A stretch of 64,000 nucleotides of DNA from Candidatus Brachybacterium merdavium (GCA_019118275.1 DWZH01000093.1:34934-98933); one strand, 5' to 3'. Positions 38,868-48,798 are shown, numbered from the stretch's first letter. Numbers and translations: made by a program. Notes: generated by a model from the letters alone, not told the origin.

Positions 38868-39896
38868 ATGACTATTCGTCCCTTCACGCGACGTTCCCTC
38901 CTCGGGGCCGGCGGGGTCGCCGGTACGGCCGCTCTCCTCGCAGCCTGTGGCGGCAGTGGCGGCACGTCCGGCGGCGGTTCGGGAACCACCATGCGTCTGG
39001 CGCTGAACCAGACCGAGGACCATCCCTCCTTCGTAGCGCTGGAGAACTTCGGCGAGGCCCTCGACGAAGCCACCGACGGTGCCTGGTCGATCGACGTCTA
39101 CCCGAACGAGACCCTCGGTGCGCAGCAGGAGACCCTCCAGATGGTCTCCAACGGTTCCGTGGAGATGTCCATCGTCTCCGGCACGCAGTTGGAGAATCTC
39201 AACGAGGACTTCCTGGTGCTGAACATGCCGGGAGGCTTCGACGACATCGAGGGCCAAATCCGCGTCCTCGGCGACGAGAGCATCGTCGGCGATCTATTCG
39301 CCTCGCTCGAGGAGTCACAGAACATCGCCGTCATCGGCGGGTTCACCCAGGGCGAGCGCAGTGTGTACACCACCCAGGGCCCGATCTTGACCCCGGACGA
39401 TCTCTCCGGCCAGTCACTGCGCGTCCAGGAGTCCGATCTGCACCTGGCCATGGCCGCTGCCCTCGGTGCCACTGGCACTCCGCTCTCGTACGGCGAGGTC
39501 TACACGGGGCTGAACTCGGGTGTCATCGACGCCGCTGAGAACAACGAGATCTCCTACTACACGCAGGCTCACCACGAGGTAGCCCCGACGCTCTCGCTCA
39601 CCCGTCACCTGGTGGGCACGGACTACCTGATCATCAACACCGACACGCTCAACTCCATGGACGACGACCAGCGTGCCGCCTTCGACGAGGGGTGGGCCGC
39701 CGCTGTCGAGGAGCACACCTCACTCTGGGAGGAGCAGACCGCCGAGGCTCTCGAGAACGCCGAGGCCGAGGGTGCCGAGATCAACGAGGTCGACGCCGAT
39801 GCCTTCCAGGAGGCGCTGTCCGTGCTACCCGAGGAGTTCCTGACCTCGGAGAGCCAGACCGCGCTGTGGGACGCAGTGCGCGGCGCCCAGAGCTGA
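38868..39896 (+). CDS. dctP: TRAP transporter substrate-binding lipoprotein
   Basis: 342-residue DctP-family receptor for an organic acid or related solute. The signal has twin Arg (FTRRSLLGAGG) and a lipobox LAAC with Cys27, so it is probably a Tat-exported lipoprotein. LALNQTEDHPSFVALENFGEAL starts the mature domain; LRVQESDLHLAMAAALGATGTPLSYGEVYTGL holds the Arg that usually clamps the substrate carboxylate. First gene of a complete dctPQM set. Confidence 0.94.
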   Translation: MTIRPFTRRSLLGAGGVAGTAALLAACGGSGGTSGGGSGTTMRLALNQTEDHPSFVALENFGEALDEATDGAWSIDVYPNETLGAQQETLQMVSNGSVEMSIVSGTQLENLNEDFLVLNMPGGFDDIEGQIRVLGDESIVGDLFASLEESQNIAVIGGFTQGERSVYTTQGPILTPDDLSGQSLRVQESDLHLAMAAALGATGTPLSYGEVYTGLNSGVIDAAENNEISYYTQAHHEVAPTLSLTRHLVGTDYLIINTDTLNSMDDDQRAAFDEGWAAAVEEHTSLWEEQTAEALENAEAEGAEINEVDADAFQEALSVLPEEFLTSESQTALWDAVRGAQS

Positions 39897-39963
39897 TCAC
39901 CGGCAGATGCGACGGAGCCGGCTCATCCGGCCCGGCTCCGTCACCATGCAGAAGGGAACCGAC

Positions 39964-40653
39964 ATGAACGTCGTCAAAGCGGGGGTCACCAGGTCCCTCG
40001 CGGTCGCGACCGCGATCCTGTTCGCCATCATGGTGCTCGCGGTGGTCTGGCAGGTGTTCACCCGCGAGGTGACGAAGAATCCCGCGGCGTGGACGGAGGA
40101 GCTGGCGAGGTACGTGTTCGTGTGGACCTCGCTGATGGGCGCCACCCTGGTGTTCGCCGAGCGCGGCCACATCGCGGTCACCTTCGTGGTCGACCGTCTG
40201 CCCCGCCCGGTCCGCAAGGGGGTGGCCGTAGTGATCCAGCTGGCGATCCTGATCTTCGCGGTCGGCATCCTGGTCATCGGCGGCCTCGGCGCCGCCCAGA
40301 ACACCTGGTCCCATCAGCTCACCGCGCTGCCGGGCACGATCGGCATGGCCTACCTGGTGCTGCCGATCACCGGTGTGGTGATCACACTGATCGCGCTCGT
40401 GCATCTCGTCGAGGATCTGCGCGGTCAAGGGCCCCTGACCGCTCTGAAGCCGCGGACGGAGGACGAGGTCCCGGAGACGCCCGGCATCAACCAGGCGGCG
40501 CAGCAGTCCCTGCTCGTCACCGAGGAGCCAGTCGAGTCCGAGGGCGATCACGGCTCCCGAACCGGTCACCGTGAGATCGGTGGAACCGAAGGAGCTGGGC
40601 CGCCCGACGAGGGCGACCGTTCCTCGAACGGCACCGATCCGAAGGAGAAGTGA
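39964..40653 (+). CDS. dctQ: TRAP transporter small permease
   Basis: 229 residues. Four membrane helices are present; AWTEELARYVFVWTSLMGATLVFAERGHIAV, spread over helices 2-3, is typical of DctQ. The last 70 residues form a polar, acidic tail (TEEPVESEGDHGS and similar) longer than usual, of unknown use. AAGGG lies 8 bases before ATG 39964. The stop overlaps the ribosome-binding region of dctM. Confidence 0.92.
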   Translation: MNVVKAGVTRSLAVATAILFAIMVLAVVWQVFTREVTKNPAAWTEELARYVFVWTSLMGATLVFAERGHIAVTFVVDRLPRPVRKGVAVVIQLAILIFAVGILVIGGLGAAQNTWSHQLTALPGTIGMAYLVLPITGVVITLIALVHLVEDLRGQGPLTALKPRTEDEVPETPGINQAAQQSLLVTEEPVESEGDHGSRTGHREIGGTEGAGPPDEGDRSSNGTDPKEK

Positions 40654-40655
40654 CC

Positions 40656-41975
40656 ATGGACGTCACCGCTATCGCGTGCTTGATCCTGCTGATCGGCATC
40701 ATCGTCGGGATCGCACTGGGTGTGCCGATCGCCGTCGTCATCGGCGTCACCTCGGTGATCGCGATCTTCGTGCTGCTGGGCAATGATCCGAGCACCACGA
40801 CGATGAACACCGCCTCCGAGGTGTTCACCGGGATCAACAGCTTCACGCTGCTCGCGATCCCCTTCTTCATCCTGGCCGGCGGGCTGATGAACCGCGGGGG
40901 GATCGCTGGGCGCCTGGTGGACGCCGCACGGGTGGTCGTGGGACGCCTCCCTGGAGGGCTGGCACACACCAACGTCGTGGCCAACTCCATGTTCGGTGCC
41001 GTCTCGGGCGCCGCCGTCGCCTCCGCAGCCGCCGTCGGATCGGTGATGGGGCCGCGCCTGGAGAAGGACGGCTACAGCAAACCCTGGAGCGCCGCCGTGA
41101 ACGTGGCGTCCGCCCCGGCCGGCATGCTGATCCCGCCGTCGAACACGTTCATCGTCTACTCGCTGGTCTCCTCCACCTCGATCGCCGCGCTGTTCATGGC
41201 CGGTGTCGGTCCGGGCATTATCTGGGCCCTGTCGGTGATGGCGGTCGTGGCGCTGACGCACAAGCGTCACCGGGTCGCCTCTGCCAGGGGGAACGAGCTG
41301 CAGCTGACGTTCGCACTCGCCTTGAAGACCATCTGGCGTGCTGTGCCCTCGCTGCTCATGATCGTGATCGTGATCGGCGGCATCCTCAGCGGCTTCTTCA
41401 CCGCCACAGAGTCGGCCGCCGTGGCCGTGGTCTACTGCCTGTTCCTCGGGTTCATCTACCGCACTCTGCGGATCAAGGACCTGCCCGGCATCCTGGTGGA
41501 CGCCGGCCGCACCACCTCGATCGTGATGCTGCTGGTGGGCGTGTCCTCCGCACTGTCGTTCGTGATGGCCTTCGCCCGGGTCCCCGATCTGATCGGCGAC
41601 CTGATCCTGGGCGTGACCGCGAACCCGACCCTGATCCTGATCATCATCATGGTGATCCTGCTGGCGGTGGGAACCTTCATGGACCCCACGCCCGCCATCC
41701 TGATCTTCGTTCCGATCTTCGCCCCGATCGTGTCCGAGATCGGAGTCCACCCCATCCACTTCGGCACCATGGTGGTGTACGCCTTCTCGGCCGGGGTGGT
41801 CACGCCACCGGTGGGCAACGTCCTGTTCGTCGGTGCACGCATCGCCGACCTCGAGATCGAGCCGGTGATCAGACGACTGCTGCCCTTCCTGCTCTCGATC
41901 TTCATCGGCCTGTTCGTCGTGGTGTTCATCCCGCAGATCTCCCTGGCGATCCCGGGCGCGCTGGAGATGCTCTGA
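40656..41975 (+). CDS. dctM: TRAP transporter large permease
   Basis: Sodium-coupled transport subunit of 439 residues with about twelve helices. PFFILAGGLMNRGGIAGRLVDAARVVVGRLPGGLAHTNVVAN and GAVSGAAVASAAAVGSVMGP are family hallmarks, as is APAGMLIPPSNTFIVYS. ATG 40656 is 8 bases after AAGGAG; the GTG at 40650 is too close. Together with dctP and dctQ it makes a self-sufficient importer; no catabolic genes are linked, so the substrate stays open. Confidence 0.95.
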   Translation: MDVTAIACLILLIGIIVGIALGVPIAVVIGVTSVIAIFVLLGNDPSTTTMNTASEVFTGINSFTLLAIPFFILAGGLMNRGGIAGRLVDAARVVVGRLPGGLAHTNVVANSMFGAVSGAAVASAAAVGSVMGPRLEKDGYSKPWSAAVNVASAPAGMLIPPSNTFIVYSLVSSTSIAALFMAGVGPGIIWALSVMAVVALTHKRHRVASARGNELQLTFALALKTIWRAVPSLLMIVIVIGGILSGFFTATESAAVAVVYCLFLGFIYRTLRIKDLPGILVDAGRTTSIVMLLVGVSSALSFVMAFARVPDLIGDLILGVTANPTLILIIIMVILLAVGTFMDPTPAILIFVPIFAPIVSEIGVHPIHFGTMVVYAFSAGVVTPPVGNVLFVGARIADLEIEPVIRRLLPFLLSIFIGLFVVVFIPQISLAIPGALEML

Positions 41976-42012
41976 CGCTCAGGGCGGGGGTGGTCGGCTG
42001 ACGCGGCGGCGT

Positions 42013-42774
42013 TCAGCTGATGCCGAGCATCACCAGCCACTGGGGCAGGAACGCCACGGCGATCACGATGATCACCAGCAGGTACCAGATGATGGTCAGC
42101 CATACCCAGCGGCGCAGCACCCCGGCCAGGGGCCGTGGCAGCGGCAGGTCCCCGCTCTCGACGGCGCGGGCCAGGGTCGCGAAGAACATGGGAGCGGTCA
42201 CGGCCCACACCACCATGCACCAGGGGCACAGCGAGCGGATCACGAAGATCGCCGAGTAGGCCAGGAAGTGGACGTAGCCGAGCGCGAAAGCCATCCCGCC
42301 CAATCGTGCCCAGTGCATCCACGCGGGCAGGGCGGCACCAGAGAGCATCACGGCGCCGAGCACTCCCATGATCGCGAAACCGCCCAGGCCGATCGCCATG
42401 TTGGGGATGCCCAGGGCCTCGGCCTGCCAGGTCATCATGACGTTCCCGCAGGAGATGAGGGGGTTGATGTCGCAGGCGAGCTCAGCGTCGGGGTGCTCGA
42501 GCAGGTACATCTTGTCGACCGTGAGGTTCAGGGAGGCGATCCAGCCGACCAGGGCACCGATCAGCAGCACCGTACCGACCAGCATGGTGCCGGCACGCGG
42601 CCTGGCCGCGATCTCCGCGGCGAGCTCGGCGTCGATCTCGGCGAGCAGCTGCGCCTCGGTGAGCTCTCCGGTGGCATCGTCTGCGGGATCCGCGGATTCA
42701 ACCGGTCCAGCGGGCTCACGAGCGTCCGCAGGCGTCCCGGAGCGGTCGGCTCCGTCGGTGTCGCGTTCGGTCAT
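42013..42774 (-). CDS. Vitamin K epoxide reductase-family protein
   Basis: 253-residue quinone-linked disulfide oxidase, counterpart of DsbB in actinobacteria. Four or five helices; the four functional cysteines are all present: loop pair Cys101/Cys109 (LACDINPLISCGN) and active pair Cys183/Cys186 (LCPWC). The N-terminal 60 residues are acidic and disordered. No DsbA-like partner lies next to it and no thioredoxin domain is fused. It follows the olefin cluster on the same strand after 58 bases. Confidence 0.92.
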   Translation of the reverse strand: MTERDTDGADRSGTPADAREPAGPVESADPADDATGELTEAQLLAEIDAELAAEIAARPRAGTMLVGTVLLIGALVGWIASLNLTVDKMYLLEHPDAELACDINPLISCGNVMMTWQAEALGIPNMAIGLGGFAIMGVLGAVMLSGAALPAWMHWARLGGMAFALGYVHFLAYSAIFVIRSLCPWCMVVWAVTAPMFFATLARAVESGDLPLPRPLAGVLRRWVWLTIIWYLLVIIVIAVAFLPQWLVMLGIS

Positions 42775-42832
42775 GGCAGAACCGGTTCCTCTCGGAGGGA
42801 CAGGGGCTGGTGATCAGAAGGACAAGGGCTGC

Positions 42833-43828
42833 TCAGCCAGGGAAGGGGTTCTCGCGGTACCACGCGGCCAGGCGCTCGAAGCCCTCGTCCATGGTCACCG
42901 ACGGGGTCCACTTCAGGCGCTCTCGGGTGCGGCGCTGGTCGAACCAGTGGGCCGTCGACAGCTGCTCGGCCAGGAACTCGGTCATCGGCGGCTCATCGGA
43001 GCCGGGACGGACCTCCCAGACCTTCTCGACCACCCGGCCGGCCAGGCGACCGAGCGCGCCCGGCACGTGCAGCCGGGGCCGCGGCACGCCCGCGGCATCG
43101 CAGAAGCCGGCGAACACGTCGCGCACCGTGCGGGGTTCGCCGTTGGTGACCACGAAGCTCTCCCCGTGGACCTCGTCGATCCGGTCCAACGCCGCCACGA
43201 TCGCCTCCGCGGCGTTGGTGACGTAGGTGGTGTCGATCAGGGCCATGCCCTCGTCCAGCAGCGGCAGCCGCCCGGCGGCGGCACGGGCGACGATCCGGCC
43301 CACCAGCTGGGTGTCCCCCGGGCCCCACACCACGTGGGGACGCACGGAGGTGACGGCCATGCCCTCGTGCCCGTCGGCCGCCATGGCCAGCAGCTCGGCG
43401 GCGGCCTTGGTGCGGGCGTAGGGGCCGCGGGCCCGCTCGGGATCAGCAGGGGTGGCATCGAGGCCGACGATCGCCCGGCCCAGGTGCGCCACCGACGGGG
43501 AGGAGACGTTGACCAGATCTCCGCCTCCCTGGCCGGCCATCGCCTCGACCACGTGCCGGGTGCCGTCGATGTTGATCGCGCGGTACTCGTGCTCCGGGCC
43601 GGAGATGGAGACCTTCGCGGCCAGGTGGATCACCGCGTCGGTGCCGCGGACCGCCCGGCGGACGTCCGCGGGCTCGCTCAGCGAGCCCTGGACGTCCTGG
43701 ACACCTTCGATGCCGGCGGGACGGCGCTGGAAGGCACGCACGGTGTCGCCGCGGTCCCGCAGGGCGGCGGCGACGGCGCCGCCCAGCATCCCGGAGGCAC
43801 CGGTGACCAGGACGGTGCGGGCGCTCAC
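42833..43828 (-). CDS. oleD: 2-alkyl-3-oxoalkanoate reductase (OleD)
   Basis: Third step of long-chain olefin synthesis: NADPH reduction of the OleA product to a beta-hydroxy acid. 331-residue extended short-chain dehydrogenase; Rossmann loop TGASGMLG at 9-16, catalytic Tyr137-x3-Lys141 (GPYARTK), with the Ser in VNVSSPS around 108-112. Similar to 3-beta-hydroxysteroid dehydrogenase/epimerase proteins, but the linkage to oleA and oleBC makes OleD the likely call. It overlaps oleBC by 4 bases. Confidence 0.9.
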   Translation of the reverse strand: MSARTVLVTGASGMLGGAVAAALRDRGDTVRAFQRRPAGIEGVQDVQGSLSEPADVRRAVRGTDAVIHLAAKVSISGPEHEYRAINIDGTRHVVEAMAGQGGGDLVNVSSPSVAHLGRAIVGLDATPADPERARGPYARTKAAAELLAMAADGHEGMAVTSVRPHVVWGPGDTQLVGRIVARAAAGRLPLLDEGMALIDTTYVTNAAEAIVAALDRIDEVHGESFVVTNGEPRTVRDVFAGFCDAAGVPRPRLHVPGALGRLAGRVVEKVWEVRPGSDEPPMTEFLAEQLSTAHWFDQRRTRERLKWTPSVTMDEGFERLAAWYRENPFPG

Positions 43829-46515
43829 AGGGCGTCCGCCTTCTCACCGCGCAGGGTCTGCTCGGACCAGCGGGACAGGGCCGTCCGGTCGATCTTGGAG
43901 TTGTGGCGGATGTCGGTGGGCAGGGCGCGGGTGGTGAACACCGCGGTGACCTCGGCGCCCGAGCGCTCCCGTACGGCGCGGCGGACCGCCTCCTGCAGGG
44001 AGGTGCCGGCCGGGCGGGGCCGGGCGGGCCTGCCGCCGGGACGGTAGCCCTCCTCGGTCTCCAGGATCACCACCACCTGTTGGGTGCCTCGGGGGCCGAC
44101 CACGGCGGCGCCGGCGCGGCGCACGGTGGGCACGGTCTCGGCGGCCTCCTCGACCTGGACGGGCGTGTACAGACCGCCGGCCGTGGCGAGCACATGACCG
44201 GCGCGGCCCTCGACCCAGAGGCGTCCGGCGTCGTCGAGGTGGCCGACGTCGCCGGTGGCGTGCCAGCCCTCGAAGCGCATGGACTCATGGGTGGTCCCCC
44301 ACAGCATCAGATACCGGTCGCGCACGTGCGGGGCGCGCACCAGTATCTCGCCGCGCACCCCGGCGGTCTCGGTGATCTCACCGGTGGTCCGCCCGAGCTC
44401 GTCCATGACGGCGATGGCGATCCGCACCCGCGGCACCGGGCTGCCCACGCACACCCCATCGCCCTGGCCGGCGGCCTCGATCCCGTCCAGGTCGATCGCG
44501 GCGACGGCCAGGCACTCGGTCATGCCGTAGGGCGTCAGGGCCCGCGCCTCGGGCATCAGCTCCCGCAGCCCCCGCAGCAGGTGCGCGGGGATCGGGGCGC
44601 CGGCCGAGAAGAAGCTCGCGGCACGGGCCAGGGCGGCCCGGTCGGTCTCGTCCAGCTCGGAGGCGGTGTCCAGGATGTTGCGCAGCGCCGCAGGAGCGGT
44701 GAACACGGCCGGGGCGCCGAGGGCGGCCACGGCCTGGGCGAGTGCCGTGGCGGTCAGCTCACCGGGCCGGGTGATGTCCATGTCCGGGACCACCGTGGGG
44801 GCCCCGAGCGCGGGGCCCAGCAGCGCGAAGGTCGCGAAACCGGCCACCAGTCCGCGCTCGGGATCCAGCTGCAGGGTGTCGCCGACGGCGGTGAACATGG
44901 CGCTCACCTGCCGGTGGGTCAGCACCGCGCCCTTGGCGGGCCCGGTGGATCCGGAGGTGAACAGGATCGCGGCGTCCGCGTCCGGATCCGGCCACGGGGC
45001 GTCCAGCGGGGCCCCGAGCTCGCGCATCTGCGAGCCGGAGGTGGCCAGCTGTGCGATCGACGTCTCCACACCCAGCACGGTGCGGTCGACAGTGGGCAGC
45101 TGCTCGACGCTGAGGCGCCGGCCCGGCCAGCCCATGGCGCGGGCACCGACCAGGGCGCGCTTGATGCCGATGAACCAGTCGGGATGGGAGCCGATGGTCG
45201 CGCGGGTCAGGCCGTCCACTCCGAGACCGGCGTCGGCCACGACGGTGACCGCGCCGATCCGGAAGCAGGCGTACAGCACGGCAGTCAGGTCCGCGCCGGG
45301 GGGGATCAGCAGGCTGACCCGGTCACCGGGGCGGATGCCGTGGGCCAGCATGCCGGAAGCGATGTCGTCCACCCGGCGGTCCAGCAGCGACCAGGAGATC
45401 TCGCGGCCGGAGCCGTTGTCCCCGGGCATCTCCACCACGGCGGGGCGATGGGCGTGGGCCGGGTCGGCGGCCAGCCGTGCGATCGGTGCGCTGATGGGCT
45501 GGACGGGCACCTGCTCGGCGTAGGACGAGACGGGGCGCCAGGCGGGTGGCTCGGTGCCCGGCTCCGCGGAGGCGGGGAAGCGGTCCGCGAGCCACTCGGC
45601 GACGGTCCCGGCGACATCAGCGTCCTCCCACACCAGGTGGGAGGCGTTCTCATAGCGGTGCACATCGGCGTGCGGGACCCGCTCGAGCAGGTCCCGCAGG
45701 TACCGGTCGGAGAAGGTGATGTCGCGCGGCCCCCAGGCGAACAGAGTGGGCACGCGCAGCTCGCGGACGCCCTCGGCGAGGCGCTCGAGGGTGGCTCGGG
45801 AGGGATGGTCGGCGCTGGCGGGGATGTCGGCGACGAAGTCCTGGATGCCCTTGCGGCGGTCGCGGCTGCGGTACGGGGCGAGGTAGGCCTGCTGGACGTC
45901 CCTGGGCAGGGCGGGGCTCGACAGCGACAGGGTCGTGCGGATGAAGGCGTCGGTCAGAGAGGTGGTCGCGGGCAGCACGGCCGGGGTGGTGGCCAACTGC
46001 AGGGCGCGCGGCAGACTCTCGCCGATCTCCTGGTGGATGCCGGTGTTGCTCAGGATCATCCCGGCCAGGTCGTGGCGGTTGTCCAGCGCCCAGCCGACGG
46101 AGACGATGCCGCCCCAGTCGTGGCCGACGGTGACCACCGGACCGCGGATCGACAGGGCGTCGGTCAGCAGTGACAGATCGGTGATGCGGTCCTGCAGCCG
46201 GCGAGTGGTGCCGGTGCGCTCGGACCAGCCCATCTCCAGCTGGTCCACGGCGATCAGGCGCCAGGGGATGTCCTCGCGCACGAGCGTGCGATAGAGGAAG
46301 GAGTAGGTGGGGTTGCCGTGGACGGCCAGCAGGGTGCCGCGCGGGGTGATGCCGCGCTCGGCGAGCCACGGCCCGGAGTCCAACAGGTGCCAACGGCGCC
46401 GCTCGCCGGCGTGGTCGCGCACCTCGAGGGTGCGGCTGATCCGCGGGTCAACGCCCGGCATCCCGGGAACCCCGGGTGCGGCGGCTCGGCGGCGTCCGGT
46501 GCTGCTCGTGGTCAC
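43825..46515 (-). CDS. oleBC: Fused beta-lactone decarboxylase / beta-lactone synthetase (OleBC)
   Basis: 896 residues joining two olefin-pathway enzymes. The N-terminal 320 are an alpha/beta hydrolase of the haloalkane dehalogenase type (VGHDWGGIVSV, nucleophile Asp133), corresponding to OleB, which decarboxylates the beta-lactone to a cis-olefin. The rest is an AMP-forming ligase (AILFTSGSTGPAKGAVLTH, later WHATGDVGHLDD), corresponding to OleC, which closes the beta-lactone. Such fusions are known in Micrococcus luteus. GTG start 46515 overlaps the oleA stop as GTGA; GTG 46518 is adjacent. Confidence 0.93.
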   Translation of the reverse strand: MTTSSTGRRRAAAPGVPGMPGVDPRISRTLEVRDHAGERRRWHLLDSGPWLAERGITPRGTLLAVHGNPTYSFLYRTLVREDIPWRLIAVDQLEMGWSERTGTTRRLQDRITDLSLLTDALSIRGPVVTVGHDWGGIVSVGWALDNRHDLAGMILSNTGIHQEIGESLPRALQLATTPAVLPATTSLTDAFIRTTLSLSSPALPRDVQQAYLAPYRSRDRRKGIQDFVADIPASADHPSRATLERLAEGVRELRVPTLFAWGPRDITFSDRYLRDLLERVPHADVHRYENASHLVWEDADVAGTVAEWLADRFPASAEPGTEPPAWRPVSSYAEQVPVQPISAPIARLAADPAHAHRPAVVEMPGDNGSGREISWSLLDRRVDDIASGMLAHGIRPGDRVSLLIPPGADLTAVLYACFRIGAVTVVADAGLGVDGLTRATIGSHPDWFIGIKRALVGARAMGWPGRRLSVEQLPTVDRTVLGVETSIAQLATSGSQMRELGAPLDAPWPDPDADAAILFTSGSTGPAKGAVLTHRQVSAMFTAVGDTLQLDPERGLVAGFATFALLGPALGAPTVVPDMDITRPGELTATALAQAVAALGAPAVFTAPAALRNILDTASELDETDRAALARAASFFSAGAPIPAHLLRGLRELMPEARALTPYGMTECLAVAAIDLDGIEAAGQGDGVCVGSPVPRVRIAIAVMDELGRTTGEITETAGVRGEILVRAPHVRDRYLMLWGTTHESMRFEGWHATGDVGHLDDAGRLWVEGRAGHVLATAGGLYTPVQVEEAAETVPTVRRAGAAVVGPRGTQQVVVILETEEGYRPGGRPARPRPAGTSLQEAVRRAVRERSGAEVTAVFTTRALPTDIRHNSKIDRTALSRWSEQTLRGEKADAL

Positions 46516-47543
46516 CACTGGACCTCCATCATCGCGGTGTTCAGGCCGGAGCCGACGCCCATCAGCAGCACGCGCTCCCCCGGTTTCATCTCGTCCTGGA
46601 CGTTGGCCAGGGTCATCGGCACGGCCTCCGCGGCGATGTTGCCCCAGTCGGGGAAGCTGACCTGGATCCTTTCCATCTCCACTCCGGTGATCTTCGAGAA
46701 GTTGCGGGTGTAGACCATGGAGACCTGGTGCGGGACCACGTGGTCGACGCTCTTGAAGTCCAGGCCGGCGTCGTTGGCCCCCTTCCAGGTGTCCAGGATC
46801 AGGCCGATCCCGCTCTCGAGCAGACCGGCGGAGTCGGTGCGCATGTCCTCCATGTTCCCCACGCACAGCTCGTGGTGCTCGGTGCCGGCGCGGGCCTGGG
46901 TGAGCTTGAGCCGGTGGCCCTCGGGATGCTCGTCGGCGGGTCCGATGACCGCGGCGGCGGCGCCCGAGCCCAGGGTCAGAGAGGCGAACTGATTGTTGAA
47001 GTCATCACGCGTGGAGGTCTTGGAGTTCAGGCGGTCGATGGTCCCGCGCTGGACCTTCTCGACATCCTCCGCGCCGACGATCAGGGCGTATTTGGTCTGA
47101 CCGGCGTCGATCATGCCGGCGGCCATGGTCATGGCGTTGACGAAACCCAGGCACGCGTTGGTGATGTCGAAGTTCATGCAGCTGCTGGGCATGCCCAACG
47201 CGTGGTGGATCGAGGTGGAGACCGCCGGCTCCAGGTGCTGGCGGGAGACGGAGGCGTTGATCAGCAGACCGACTTGGTCGCGCATGATCCCGGCCTTGGC
47301 CATGGCGCGCTCGGCGGCGAGCACCACACCCTGTCTCCAGCCGTTGTCCGGGTCCTTCCACCAGCGCCGCTCGTACACACCGGCCACGCGCTGCAGGACG
47401 CCCTTGGGCAGGCGCAGGCGCTTGCGGGCCGGAGAGAGCATCTCATCGATCTCGTCCGAGGTGACGGCGACCTGCGGCAGAGACATCTCGACCGAGAGCA
47501 GGCTCGCGTTCCTGTGGACGAATCCTGTGTTCCCGTTCCCCAT
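46512..47543 (-). CDS. oleA: Olefin synthesis thiolase OleA
   Basis: Condenses two fatty acyl-CoA molecules head-to-head. 343-residue thiolase-superfamily protein resembling KAS III. Cys131 in DITNACLGF is the acyl-carrying nucleophile; Glu105 (RQHLEPAV) occupies the place of the OleA-specific base; VDHVVPHQVS supplies the His and ALIVGAEDV is conserved. GTG-type overlap with oleBC and the same strand as oleD make one operon, oleA-oleBC-oleD. Products would be long-chain internal monoalkenes. Confidence 0.94.
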   Translation of the reverse strand: MGNGNTGFVHRNASLLSVEMSLPQVAVTSDEIDEMLSPARKRLRLPKGVLQRVAGVYERRWWKDPDNGWRQGVVLAAERAMAKAGIMRDQVGLLINASVSRQHLEPAVSTSIHHALGMPSSCMNFDITNACLGFVNAMTMAAGMIDAGQTKYALIVGAEDVEKVQRGTIDRLNSKTSTRDDFNNQFASLTLGSGAAAAVIGPADEHPEGHRLKLTQARAGTEHHELCVGNMEDMRTDSAGLLESGIGLILDTWKGANDAGLDFKSVDHVVPHQVSMVYTRNFSKITGVEMERIQVSFPDWGNIAAEAVPMTLANVQDEMKPGERVLLMGVGSGLNTAMMEVQW

Positions 47544-47708
47544 CTGCGTGCGCTACCTCGTTCGTCGTGTGCTTCGTGTTCGGGCGGTCCCGGCTTCGCA
47601 CGGCCGAGGCACGGGGCCCGGGGCCGTACCCGGTCGGGCACATGCGCCGATCATTGTCCCACTCGTGCCTGAGGGCGGAGCCGGGTGGTGTCCGATGACA
47701 CGTCGGGA

Positions 47709-48695
47709 TCAGGGCCCCTCGGTGCTCGCATCCCGGGACTCGTCGAGCTGGTGGCTGAGGTGGTGTCCGAGGTGGTGTCGGGCGAACAGCAGGGACTGGC
47801 GCAGCACCCGTTCGCGCTCCCCCGGACCCCCCAGGCCCCGGGTGTTGATCTCCAGCAGCACCGAACCCTGCCAGCCGCGATTGGCCAGGCGGCGCAGCAC
47901 CTCCGCGCAGGGCTGGTTCCCCTCGCCGGGCGGCAGGTGCTCGTCCTTGGTGGTCTTGCCGGAGCCGTCGGCCAGATGCAGGTGGGTCAGGCGGTCACCG
48001 AGCCGGTCGATCATCGCCAGCGCATCGTCCCCGGCGGTCGCCGCGTGGGAGAGGTCCACCGTGACGTGGGCGTAGTCCTCGTCGGTGGGGTCGTGGTCGG
48101 GCAGGTAGGTCAGCAGCTCGCGCACCCCCAGCCGCCAGGGGTACATGTTCTCCACGGCGATCGCGACCCCGTAGCGCTCCTCCAGCTCGGCCACGCCGGC
48201 CACGAAGTCGCGGGCATAGGCCCCCTGCCAGCGGAACGGTGGATGCGCCACCACGGTGGGCACGCCGAGCTCGCGGGCGATCTGGACGGTGCGCTCGATC
48301 TTGATCCAGGCGTCCCCGCCCCAGAGCCGCTGCAGGAAGAACAGGGTGGGCGCGTGCAGCGACATGATCGGCTGCTGGTAGCGCTCGGAGTAACGGCGCA
48401 GGATCTCGGGATCCTGGCTGTCCTGGGGGTAGGAGACCATCACCTCGACGCCGTCGAAGCCGATGCTGGCGGCCAGCTTGAAGCACTCCTCGACCCCGGC
48501 GGGGAACACGGAGGAGGTCGACAGTCCCACCGGGATCCGACGGGCCGGGTGCTGGTCGCTGCGCGGATCGCCCTCGGACAGACGGCGCGAGAGGCTCTGC
48601 CGGCCCGTCTTCTGTGCGCTGCTGGCGCGCGTATAGGGCTTGCGGGCACCGTTGCGGGGCGCACTCGTGCGCTGTCGATCACGACGTGGGCTCAC
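47709..48695 (-). CDS. Sugar phosphate isomerase/epimerase-like TIM-barrel protein
   Basis: 328-residue AP endonuclease 2/xylose isomerase-like fold. IPVGLSTSSVFPAGVEECFKLAASIGFDGVEVMV begins the barrel after a basic 50-residue N-terminus; VTVDLSHAATAGDD and LTHLHLADGSGKTTKDEHLPPGEG carry the likely metal ligands. The reaction is unknown. GGAGGAGG precedes the GTG start at 48695. It is 165 bases upstream of oleA on the same strand; a link to the olefin pathway is not implied. Divergent from the Eis-like gene. Confidence 0.85.
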   Translation of the reverse strand: MSPRRDRQRTSAPRNGARKPYTRASSAQKTGRQSLSRRLSEGDPRSDQHPARRIPVGLSTSSVFPAGVEECFKLAASIGFDGVEVMVSYPQDSQDPEILRRYSERYQQPIMSLHAPTLFFLQRLWGGDAWIKIERTVQIARELGVPTVVAHPPFRWQGAYARDFVAGVAELEERYGVAIAVENMYPWRLGVRELLTYLPDHDPTDEDYAHVTVDLSHAATAGDDALAMIDRLGDRLTHLHLADGSGKTTKDEHLPPGEGNQPCAEVLRRLANRGWQGSVLLEINTRGLGGPGERERVLRQSLLFARHHLGHHLSHQLDESRDASTEGP

Positions 48696-48792
48696 GGTTC
48701 CTCCTCCGGACTCGGGTGCGCCGCAGTCAGTATGCCGCAGGGCGGCCCCTTGGCAGGGGCAGACCCGTGCGGAGTCACATTCTGCACCCCTC

Positions 48793-48798
48793 TAGACT
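48793..48798 (+). promoter_or_regulatory. Probable -10 hexamer of the Eis-like gene (leaderless)
   Basis: TAGACT, 7 bases before the ATG at 48806. Confidence 0.5.
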
